Shown: in pieces, positions 55,995-64,000 of the stretch
Layout: the number at the start of each line of letters is the position of its first letter
Numbering within the stretch: the first letter of the stretch is position 1
DNA from: Medicago truncatula
Taxonomy: Eukaryota > Streptophyta > Magnoliopsida > Fabales > Fabaceae
Assembly (NCBI RefSeq): GCF_003473485.1
Contig: NC_053048.1
Coordinates: 37,506,755-37,570,754, forward strand
Reading direction: 5' to 3'
DNA: 64,000 nt
The notes under the pieces: generated by a model
Told to the model about the DNA's origin: nothing
Seen by the model: the letters and a program-made list of their open reading frames with translations, nothing else
Databases searched by the model: none
Program-made: the position numbers and the translations under genes

Positions 55995-56228
55995 TAAAAA
56001 TTTCAACGCAGAAAGGAAGTCACATAACAAGACATCGTCATCACCTTATTAAATTTCTAACATACAATTTTAACCAAAGTTTATGATAAAAAATTTAATG
56101 CAGAAACAAGTCACATAACAAGACATCGTCATCAAAATTCAAGATATGATATAAAATTCTTTTAATTAAAATAGAATCTTTACCTGTGAATAAAAGTTGG
56201 ATTACAGAATAAGATTCCAATACAGCAC

Positions 56229-58408
56229 TCAAGATTCCTCTCTGACTTTTTGCTTCTTCGACATTTTTAGTTTTTGGGGAGTGTCAACAGTTGAAAGTTC
56301 TAAAGCATCTTTATCTGACCTTAATGGTTTCCCCTCATTTTCTCTCTTTTTTGTGCTCCTGTAAATTTTTCTAAGATACATAAGCATAAACTTATAAACT
56401 TTTAAGAATATTATTTAGACATGACAGATATTTAGAAGAGAAAAACCTGTCAGTATGGGAAACAACTTCCAAGTTCTTATCCAACCATTGTATGTTTCCT
56501 GTGTTATCTGGAACTAGAGATCCGTAAACATAAATTTGTTCCTCGTCGAAGCTGCAACGATTAATCGCAAAACTTAATCATATGATGCAAAGTTCAACTC
56601 ATAACCACCCAGATTTAAACTTTACAGTGTCATTTTAAAACTAGTTGTAATTATACTATCAACAAGAAAGTGGGAACTGGCAAGTCAAGATACTCTCCAA
56701 AGTTTTCCAACATGCAATAAAAGGCTAAAAGGTAACAACTAGCAGAAAAACAAATAAAACTCTTACAATTAAATCCTATACGAATAGAAAATGTTATAAT
56801 TAAGAGATAAGAAGTGAGTGTATGAGTTGGCAATAAGTCAAGATACTCTCCAAAGTTTTCCAACATGCAATAAAAGGCTAAAAGGTAACAACTAGCAGAA
56901 AAACAAATAAAACTCTTAAAATTAAATCCTATACGAATAGAAAATGTTATAATTAAGAGATAAGAAGTGAGTGTATGAGTTGGCAATGACAGAGAGTAGG
57001 TGCATAAACATCGACCAGTGAGCAACATTCCTGTAGATCAATTTTTAATGGTTCATTTTTAAAGTTTTGGAAAGAGCAAGGATACCAAAATTCAGTCAGT
57101 GGGTTATAATTTTTGTACATTTTGGTGCATTTGGGGTTTGGTTATAGCAGAATGTATGTGTGCACCTACAAGGGTGTTTCCAAAACACACAAAACCCAAA
57201 ATTGCACAAAGATTTATGCCAAGAACTGGCAAACCTTCATAGTAGATACCAGATATCCATTCAGAGACATGGAAAAGGATCTATATATGTTGTAGAAAAA
57301 GCACCACTACACACAAATTTGTTGATATGGAAACCAATTCTTATGAATATATTCATTTTCAACCAATGATAGTGGTAAAGAGTTATATTATTAGTTGGTT
57401 ACATATTTATGGTGCTTCTTCATCGCATCAATTAGTATATGCAATACTGCAGATCTAGAGGGATGGTTACTATATCCTTGTGTCCAGCTGAACAAACTAA
57501 AATATCTAAATTTCAACACAAAATCAATCCTACAAAGTTGAGCAAGAGACTTAACATGATATCAAAACACACTCTCATGCAATTGCAAGACAAAAGATGC
57601 ATTGAACAAATCTAATTTTATAAAGTATGTCACCTCTTGACCGAAAATCGTAGCATGGTTCCTTTCTTTATCACATGTCGCTTGTGATATTTGCTCGCAA
57701 ACACCCCATGTTTCTACAAAAAGAAAAAACCACACATCACACACACTAAAGCTACATGCATATAACTAACTATATAATCTATTCATAATGCCGACACAAT
57801 AAGATAACAACTGAGAAAACATTCGGACGAGACACTCACCATTGTGAATTTGAACTCTCCCCTAATATCTTTCTCAGTTATAATCGCAGTAGCAAATCCA
57901 AGCACAATAACAATAATGACCTCAGGCGTAACTTTCTCTACTTTTCCTTCTGAAAAAACAACACAACATAAACCCAATTAATTTAATTAACTAACTAACC
58001 TAACTTAATTTCTTGATTTTTCTTACAACAAAAAAATGATCAACATTACCTAAAAGCATGTCTGGCTTTGGAGAAAAAAGCAACATATTAACCTTCAGAT
58101 TAACACCGAAATACGGATAAACACCGGGAAGAACCTTGGCGCATTTGTCGAGTGAGTCAACATAATAGGCCAAAACGACGCCGTCGAAAATCTCATCGTA
58201 ACTGCAAAAAAAACGCAACAAAAACAAAATTAAATAAAAAATCAGAGTTACATGAATGATGATATTGGAAAGTAATACGTTGAAGAAAGGAATGTTACGT
58301 GAAAAGTAAAGTGCTGAGTTCACGAAGAACGGCTTTAGAAACTTGATTGCTTTGAGAAGGATGAATATAAACTACTAAGTTGGATTTTGAAACCTTTAAC
58401 CCTTCCAT
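56229..58408 (-). CDS. RPA43: RNA polymerase I subunit A43-like (RPA43/NRPA7)
   Basis: Six exons on the minus strand: 58408-58299, 58201-58050, 57949-57840, 57713-57634, 56551-56447 and 56358-56229. All have GT-AG borders and join to 228 residues. Exon 1 gives MEGLKVSKSNLVVYIHPSQS. Residues 37-87 (YDEIFDGVVLAYY...GVYPYFGVNLKVNMLLFSPK) are the N-terminal Rpb7/A43-type domain. Residues about 88-185 (GKVEKVTPEVIIVIVLGFAT, KKGTMLRFSV, DKNLEVV) are the OB-fold part. The C-terminus is short and Lys-rich (KKRENEGKPLRSDK...KMSKKQKV), like a nuclear/nucleolar signal. A43 forms the Pol I stalk with A14 and binds Rrn3/TIF-IA for rRNA transcription. Plant homologues are short like this. The promoter has telo-box and site II motifs. 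Intron 4 (1.08 kb) holds a 153-bp tandem duplication. Confidence 0.88.
56683..56988. repeat. Near-identical 153-bp tandem duplication in A43 intron 4
   Basis: AGTCAAGATACTCTCCAAAG starts both units (56683 and 56836), and the two copies run to GAGTTGGCAAT with about one difference (CTTACAATT against CTTAAAATT). The high identity means a recent duplication. The 125-codon open frame over it is a by-product of the repeat. Confidence 0.85.
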
Positions 58409-58415
58409 TGGAGAG

Positions 58416-58550
58416 TTAGGGTTTTGAGTTGAAACCAAACTCGGTGTAATGGGGTTTATTCAGTTGGTGACTCGACGGAGAAGAGGTTGAAGAAAATGAG
58501 AGAAGAGGTTTAGGGTTAGTTTGGGCCTTTGGGCTGAAATACAAAGCCCA
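58416..58550 (-). promoter_or_regulatory. Telo-box and site II motifs upstream of RPA43
   Basis: On the minus strand: AAACCCTAA (58424-58416) just before the ATG, a second AACCCTA (58517-58511), then TGGGCC- and TGGGCT-type site II cores at 58522-58527, 58530-58535 and 58545-58550. Telo-box plus site II is the known signature of plant ribosomal protein and ribosome-biogenesis promoters, which fits an RNA polymerase I subunit. Confidence 0.65.
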
Positions 58551-58559
58551 AAATACGTC

Positions 58560-59239
58560 TGAGATACATAGCTCGATACAGGGAAATTATACCCTGTACC
58601 TCAACATATGTACTTTTACCCCTACACATTTTCATAAATTCCAATTTCACCCTTTTTTCTATTTAACCTTTTATACATTAATTTTCACTCTCACTTTAAA
58701 AAATTTCAATCCCAATTCAATATGAGTTTACCCCCATATGATATTCTTCCATGTCTGCATTTTAGATTTTTATCTTTAATATATACATTGTTTCTTGTTC
58801 AAAAAAAATATATAAAAATTGTTTCTGTAAAAAAAATCGGAAAACTTATTCCAAAATATTTCTGGAATACTCATGTTATGCTTTCCGTAAAATAGTGTTT
58901 CGGTGTTGTCCGATTTTATTTTATTTTATTTTAAACTGAAACTAGCATTGTTTAAGGACAGAGAGATAAATAGCCTTTGTTGTTCAAACCATAGTTTTAA
59001 AACTCGGCTCGATCATCGATTCGGGAGAGGTATTGGGTCATTGGATCATTGGTTGAACCACTGAGTCGCAGGTCGAACCGCATGAAAGAATTGGATGACT
59101 CAATTATAACCCGGTCTCCATAAATTTTTTATCTTCGTATTAAATAAGATGACTCGGGCTATAAAAAAAACATAACACTAATAAATGTTTGAAAAAATCA
59201 CCAGATAAATTAAGATAATTTCTCAAACGTTTACTTATA
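58560..59239. other. Intergenic stretch with a dispersed repeat fragment
   Basis: At 58985-59120 a phrase of the type TAGTTTTAAAACTCGGCTCG, followed by GGTCGAACCGC, matches a widely dispersed plant repeat motif recalled from many genomes. No gene. Confidence 0.35.
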
Positions 59240-59780
59240 CAATATATTCGGTGTGTGTCGGGGTGCGGTATTGACGAGTCATCGCCCCATCTATTTCTTC
59301 ATTGCAATGTGTTCGATTTTTTATGGCAACATATTAGGTCCTGGATTGGGGTGTCTGGTGTGGATCCTCTCAACATTAGTGAGCACTTCATTCAATTTAT
59401 TAATTATATAGGTTACTCTAAGAAACACAGGTCATTTCTTCAATTGATTTGGCTGCTTGGTGTGTGGCTGATCTGGAATGAACGCAATAACAGGCTATTC
59501 AATAACATAGAAACTTCTAATTTACAGCTTCAAGAGAAAGTAAATTTTCACTCGTATCGGTGGCTGAAAGCTAATAACGCCACGTTTGTGTACGGTTCTC
59601 AGAGACGGTGGTCGGACCCTTTGATTTGTTTGGGTATCGACTAACCTTTGTTTTCATATACTTTGTATTGACAGTTTGTTTTTTGGGGTGAGTTTCTTGG
59701 TACACCTTGTACTGGGGAACCTCTACCGCCGTTGTTAATATATCTCATTTTAGTTTCTTAAAAAAATAAAAAAATTATGA
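59240..59780 (+). mobile_element. 5'-truncated LINE, C-terminal end and 3' UTR
   Basis: The frame 59255-59644 reads SGCGIDESSPHLFLHCNVFD then FLWQHIRSWIGV and later LQLIWLLGVWLIWNERNNRL, the zf-RVT/C-terminal segment of plant L1 ORF2. It ends at a stop, then a 3' UTR (TTGTACTGGGGAACCTCTAC) and an A-rich tail at about 59757-59780. The frame is still open, so the insertion is fairly young, but most of ORF2 is missing. Confidence 0.8.
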
Positions 59781-61394
59781 AGATAAAATAAAAAATAAAA
59801 AGAGAATACATGTTTTTTTTTTCTTAGAAAGACAAAATACGCAAAAAAAAAATGACAAAATACAAATTATGCACACAAGTTAAAATGTGAATTAAAATGG
59901 TGTAGTTTTAGTGTAACGGAAAAAAAAAATGGTGTAGTTTTTGTATATGGTATTTTGAAATAACATATAATCAAAATGAATCAATAATTATTCATAACAA
60001 ACACCAGTGGTGTAATGGTTCTTAGCACCTTTGAGAAGTTTGTGACTGTCTGGTTGCCTGTTCGATTCTCAACAACGCTGGTTTTCAATTTTCGGAAGAC
60101 TTTGCAGAACATGATTCCGGTAAACCTTAAAAACCCATAAAATCTCAAACCTCAATCAACTATTCGGTGAATTATTAAAACTCAGAAGCGTTTTTCAGCG
60201 AGAGAGGGCTTATGAACACGTAAGGGGTGGGGTATAACTTCCTCGATAGAGTGTATATTTGATTTTTTTTTTAAGAGAGATTTCACTCTTAGTATTTTGA
60301 TAATTTTTTTTTTTAAATATAGTATTTAGATAAATTAAAATTTAGGTAGCAAAAAACAGAGAATTAAAATTTAAGCTATTTAGATTTTGAGGTTCGTCAT
60401 AGTGCAGAAAGTCTCAAGACTTGCAAACATAACAAATATCGTTGTATACCATATGATTTAATTTTGTATTGCTTTTCTTCTATGCCCAAGTTAGCCATTT
60501 TTTATAGAGGTTAAATAAATATATAAGAAAAAATAAAAATTAATTGTGGTCTTGACAACTTTTATCGTTAATAAAACTCCATTTGTGCTTGTTTACTACC
60601 CCCTCCGTCCCAAATTGTATGTCGCTTTGGAAAAAAAATTTGTCCCAAATTATATGTCGCTTTACAATACCAATGAAATATTTATATTACTTTTCCTATT
60701 ATATCCTTAACTATTAATTACTCTCTCTTCTTTCAATTATTTCATTTATCTTTTCCATACCATTTATTAGGGATAATTTTGTAAAACAACTCATAATTTC
60801 ACTCTCCCACGCAATATTAATTAATTTCTTAAATCATCTATCATACACAATTAACCATAATTTTTAAATGTATCTATGCACATAAATCATGGTTAATAAA
60901 TAAGATGCATATTTGAACACATGAAAATAATTTAAACTTGAAAACAATTTAGATGACAATCGAGGATAAAGGCATAAAAAAAATTAGAGGTTAAAGACAT
61001 TAAAATTGTTGTTGACAACTTTTAGTTGAAGATTAGATATTTTTTTTTTTTTGGTCTTAGTCGAAGATTATTTTAGTTACCATGCATTGTAACATTCATT
61101 AACCATCGACAAAACATAATTAATTTTATATTTAAATTATACTAACGGTTAAATTTGATATATATTTTTTTGGGTTGAAATAACATAGCTCTAATTTTTT
61201 AATTTTTTCAAAATAACACCATTCTAAATTTTCCCCTAAAAAAATTTAAAACAGCTCTAATTTTTTATTTTTTATTTTTGTCGACAACAGCTCTAAATTT
61301 AGTACAATGTTGAACGGGTTAAAAGATTAAACCTAAAAAATAGGGATAAAAGAAAGAAAACGACAAAAAGGTAAAGAGAAAAACCAAATTCAAA
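59781..61394. other. Intergenic stretch with a tRNA-like relic and a MITE fragment
   Basis: 60003-60082 has a Pol III-like A box (GTGGTGTAATGGTTCTTAGC) and B box (TGCCTGTTCGATTCTC), probably a SINE relic of another family. At 60598-60665 a CCCTCCGTCCCAAATTGTATGTCG phrase and its direct repeat mark a Stowaway-type MITE end. The rest is AT-rich. Confidence 0.45.
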
Positions 61395-61402
61395 ATTCCC
61401 GC
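61395..61402 (+). promoter_or_regulatory. E2F-type site just upstream of ZIP4
   Basis: ATTCCCGC fits the plant E2F consensus WTTSSCSS and stands 8 bp before the ATG. E2F sites mark many S-phase and DNA-repair genes. A role for this meiotic gene is inferred. Confidence 0.4.
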
Positions 61403-61409
61403 CAGAATA

Positions 61410-62728
61410 ATGCGAATTGCAGAGATATCCTCACCGGAGCTCCGAACACTCCACGGCGACAGCGACGATCATCACATCCTCTCCCAAATCGAATCAATCA
61501 TCAAGCAAATTGAATCTCACTCCGTCAACAAACAACCACCGGAAACAACCGTCGTCAATCTCCGGCAATGTCTAACGCAACTGAGTCAACTCGCTCCATT
61601 TTCCAACTCACTGAAGCTTCAGATTTGGAAACTCAGCTACCGTCTCTGGAACGTCTGTGTCGATATCTCAAACACCGCTTCCATCCGCTTTTCATCGTCC
61701 TCCACCACCGTCGCCGGCGAAAATCAGGCAGAACTCCGTCACTTGACCGCCGACCTACTCTCAATCGCCAGTGATGTTACTGGAATTCCTTCACCGGCGA
61801 TTAAATCAGCGTCGTTCTACTACAAGACTGGTATGTTATGGCATAACCTCCGGAAATTCGATCTCGCCGCGAAATGCTACGAACGAGCCACTGATCTGGT
61901 TTCAAAACTCGATATAGCTTCGATAACAGACGCCGGAGAGAGAAAACTGCTTTTAGATCTGAATTTGGCTCGGTCCCGAACAGCTTGGGAGGTTCGGGAT
62001 CAGAACCTTGCTATTGCGTTACTGAACCGAAGCAAAAGCATGGTTTCTGGTTCGAGTGAGAATTACATGGAACTAGCGAAGCAGTTTATGTCGTTCGGGA
62101 AATGTTCCCTCGCCGCGAACAGTGATTTGAGCGAGGCGTTGAAGTTGATGAACGAGGCGTTGGAGAATTGTGAGAAGGGATTCGGTGCAGCGAGGACACG
62201 GGAAGAGAAGGTGGAGATTCGAGGTTTGAGGTGGAAGGTTTTGAGGTTTATAGCGGCGATTCATTTGCAGAAAGAGGAATTTGAGAGTGTGGTTAAGTGT
62301 GTGAAGGTTTTGAGAGATTCTGCTGAAGGTGGTGATGATCATCCAAGTCTTTCTGTTTTGGCGATGAAGGCATGGTTAGGGTTAGGGAGGCACGTCGAAG
62401 CGGAGAAGGAATTGAGGGGAATGGTGATTGATAGAGGGATTCCAGAAGGTGTTTGGGTGTCTGCTGTGGAGGCTTATTTTACGGCAGCAGGGACCGCTGG
62501 GGCGGAGACGGCGAAAGGGGTGTTTTTAGGGCTGTTAGGTAGGTGTCATGTTAGTGCTGGTGCCGCGGTGAGGGTGGCGAGTAGGGTGCTCGGAGGCAGT
62601 GGAGAAGGGAGTAAAGTGAGGGCTAAAGTGGTTGCTGAGCTTGTGTCTGATGAAAGGGTAGTGGCGCTTTTTGCAGAAAAGGATGCTGCTAAGGATAGAA
62701 CTGCAATGCATGCTGTTCTGTGGAATTG
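61410..62728 (+). CDS. ZIP4: ZIP4/SPO22 meiotic crossover protein, N-terminal half (gene continues past right edge)
   Basis: Exon 1 codes 439 residues plus two bases, ending at CTGTGGAATTG|GTATGA. The unspliced frame runs on to 62816 but its tail ([15 protein letters not shown]...) is intron read-through. It starts [12 protein letters not shown] as plant ZIP4 does and contains TPR-like helices ([62 protein letters not shown]). ZIP4 is the TPR scaffold of the ZMM group that makes class I crossovers in meiosis I. Arabidopsis ZIP4 is about 930 residues, so roughly half is here. The next exon, expected to complete a Cys codon, is not found in the remaining 1.2 kb. Confidence 0.88.
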
Positions 62729-63245
62729 GTATGATAATGTTATTACTTTTGGGTTCATTTCTAATCTGGTTCTTTTGCTAGCTGCGTATTTGTATAGATT
62801 TGAATGTGGTTTGTGATTGTTTTAAGCCATTTGCATGATGATACTGTGGGGTGTGTCTTAAACAGTTTAACTTCAAAAATATAACTCAATGGTTGTTATC
62901 TTAATGTTTTGTCATCCTAAATGTTTTCACAAGATAATATGTGCCAAGTGAGTGATTAAATGTGAAAAATGTTTTTGTAAGTTATGAAACTGCAAGCAAA
63001 GTATATGGGATAGCTTTCTTGGTTGAAGTTGAACTGATCTAAGAGGATATTCAATATAACCAAATCACTGTTCATTTCTTTGCTTAATGGATGTGATGTA
63101 AAAATACATATATTGTGGGTTCAGTATGGCCAATAAGCTCCCTTTTTGTGGTTTCCATCTCACTATGCAGTATGCAAGTGAAACATTATTCTGGGAAGAG
63201 TCTTCCCATTGCCTTTTCTATTTGATTAAACAATTATTACTCATC

Positions 63246-63339
63246 CCGACCTTAGCTCAGTTGGTAGAGCGGAGGACTGTAGTTGGTAACATGCCAAATA
63301 GCCATCCTTAGGTCACTGGTTCGAATCCGGTAGGTCGGA
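63246..63339 (+). tRNA. tRNA-Tyr (GTA) with a 21-nt intron
   Basis: Acceptor arms CCGACCT (63246-63252) and AGGTCGG (63332-63338) with discriminator A. A box TTAGCTCAGTTGGTAGAGC, anticodon GTA at 63279-63281, intron 63283-63303 after G37, and B box GGTTCGAATCC. Plant nuclear tRNA-Tyr genes are normally split at this place. A T-run right after (63341-63349) is the Pol III stop. It lies on the same strand as, and probably within an intron of, ZIP4. Confidence 0.93.
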
Positions 63340-63349
63340 ATTTTTTTTT
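63340..63349 (+). terminator. RNA polymerase III terminator of tRNA-Tyr
   Basis: A run of T's directly after the discriminator base. Confidence 0.8.
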
Positions 63350-63424
63350 GGTAAAAAAACAATTATTAATCCACAGCTTCGGAACATGTGATGAACTAAT
63401 GTCAAGTAAAACAGGAAGGTAAAA

Positions 63425-63559
63425 ATCCCCGTGAGTTTAGCTCAGTTGGTAGGGATATTGCATATTATATGCAGGGGTCGGAGTTCGAACCCCGGACATC
63501 CCACTTCTCCACAATTAAATTGTGTGAGTTCTAGCCACCAAGCTACTTGACAAAAAAAA
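63425..63559 (+). mobile_element. Long-form tRNA-derived SINE in the ZIP4 intron
   Basis: A box GTGAGTTTAGCTCAGTTGGT, B box GGAGTTCGAACCCC, then a tRNA-unrelated body (CCCACTTCTCCACAATTAAA...TAGCCACCAAGCTACTTGAC) and an A-tail. AAAACAGGAAGGTAAAA flanks both sides (63408-63424 and 63560-63576), an exact 17-bp duplication, so a young insertion. Same family as the eroded copy at 3259. Confidence 0.92.
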
Positions 63560-63699
63560 AAAACAGGAAGGTAAAATTGAAATCATATCATTTAGGTAAC
63601 AAATAAGTTACTTTTTGCCACTCTCTCAACAAATCCTAGCTCCACTGCAAAAAGTTAACCTTCAAAATACAGCAAAAATAGTAGAATCAGGTGTGAAAT

Positions 63700-64000
63700 A
63701 CTTTAGTACTACAATATTCCTGCAGCTGCAGTGGCTGCTATTAGAAACTCAAAGAAGATGATTAATTCATCTTTAGATGCATAGAAAATGAATTGAATTG
63801 TGTACAGAATAAAAATGAAACTGTTACATTACAATGGCTTCCATAAAGCTATTTATAGGCAGCTGCAATTAACAGAGTTAATTGCAGAATCTGTTGCAAC
63901 TGCGCTGACTCACGATAGTTGGTTACAAGGGTAGTTATGCAGTTTCGCTAACTCTATTGTGGCTTTCTCTAACGCCAGCTCTACATATCTCCAATAACTG
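63700..64000 (-). mobile_element. LTR-type fragment, copia-like, cut by the right edge (fossil)
   Basis: On the minus strand the right part reads ATTGGAGATATGTAGAGC..., then a TATAAATAG box (near 63850), then a transcribed-type stretch (AATGTAACAGTTTCATTTTT, GTGTACACAATTCAATTCAT). This order of U3, TATA and R is typical of plant copia LTRs. The outer end lies beyond the window, so it cannot be said whether it is solo or part of a longer element. Confidence 0.5.

Larger units (their letters stand above)
62729..64000 (+). other. Probable ZIP4 intron to the right edge
   Basis: No ZIP4 exon was found after the donor at 62729. The stretch holds tRNA-Tyr, a SINE and an LTR-type piece, annotated separately. 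Confidence 0.5.

Noticed and set aside
56651-57028. 125-codon minus-strand frame with internal repeat
   Set aside because: The repeat is DNA-level tandem duplication in an intron; the frame has no independent support.
61568-62758. Frames of 68-89 codons on both strands over ZIP4
   Set aside because: Shadows of the long ZIP4 exon.
11029-63559. SINE heads that look like tRNA genes (11029, 38759, 50341, 63425 and others)
   Set aside because: They lack paired acceptor and anticodon arms and have target duplications with A-tails, so they are SINEs and not tRNAs. Only 63246-63339 folds as a full tRNA.

Overview
This is AT-rich nuclear plant DNA: multi-exon genes with GT-AG introns, (TA)n and (GA)n microsatellites, and many SINEs, MITEs, MULEs, LINE pieces and LTR fossils. 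The repeat families and the proteins (IVa bHLH, BIR1-like kinase, ZIP4) suggest a legume of the Medicago type. The species is inferred from recalled repeat patterns, not from a search.

Layout. 1-109: last coding exon of an unrecognised gene. 1071-2819 (-): purine permease with a 7-nt first coding exon. 5612-9586 (+): mitochondrial acyl carrier protein, split by a 3.6-kb intron full of MITEs. About 10-18.5 kb is a repeat field: a hairpin, MITEs, a 314-bp MULE derivative, and an LTR-type fossil nested in a foldback element. 18734-21420 (+): four-exon IVa bHLH factor. 22.1-24.1 kb: LTR piece, LINE RT piece and a 1.07-kb MULE derivative. 24950-26403 and 28339-30279 (+): tandem cytochrome c genes, the second canonical and the first open but strongly diverged. 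33823-36458 (-): BIR1-type LRR receptor kinase. 38.3-40.4 kb: a 182-bp tandem array split by a hAT that itself carries a SINE. 41.7 kb: a sphingoid-base hydroxylase fragment. 43793-48458: a nearly complete 4.67-kb MULE coding a transposase fused to an OTU-type cysteine protease plus a second small ORF. 48.6-51.6 kb: foldback elements. 56229-58408 (-): RNA polymerase I subunit A43-like gene with telo-box and site II promoter motifs. 59.2-59.8 kb: LINE 3' end. 61410 to the right edge (+): first half of the meiotic gene ZIP4/SPO22, whose intron holds an intron-containing tRNA-Tyr, a SINE and a copia-type LTR piece.

The host genes do not form a pathway. Cytochrome c and mtACP are mitochondrial, A43 serves rRNA synthesis, ZIP4 acts in meiotic crossover, BIR1 in immunity, and the bHLH may control specialised metabolism. 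BIR1 and ZIP4 are direct neighbours in Arabidopsis (At5g48380/At5g48390), so about 25 kb here looks like an ancestral interval swollen mainly by transposons, with A43 lying inside it.

The most interesting items are the OTU-MULE with its accessory ORF, the diverged cytochrome c whose promoter lost its site II box, and the satellite/hAT/SINE nest.
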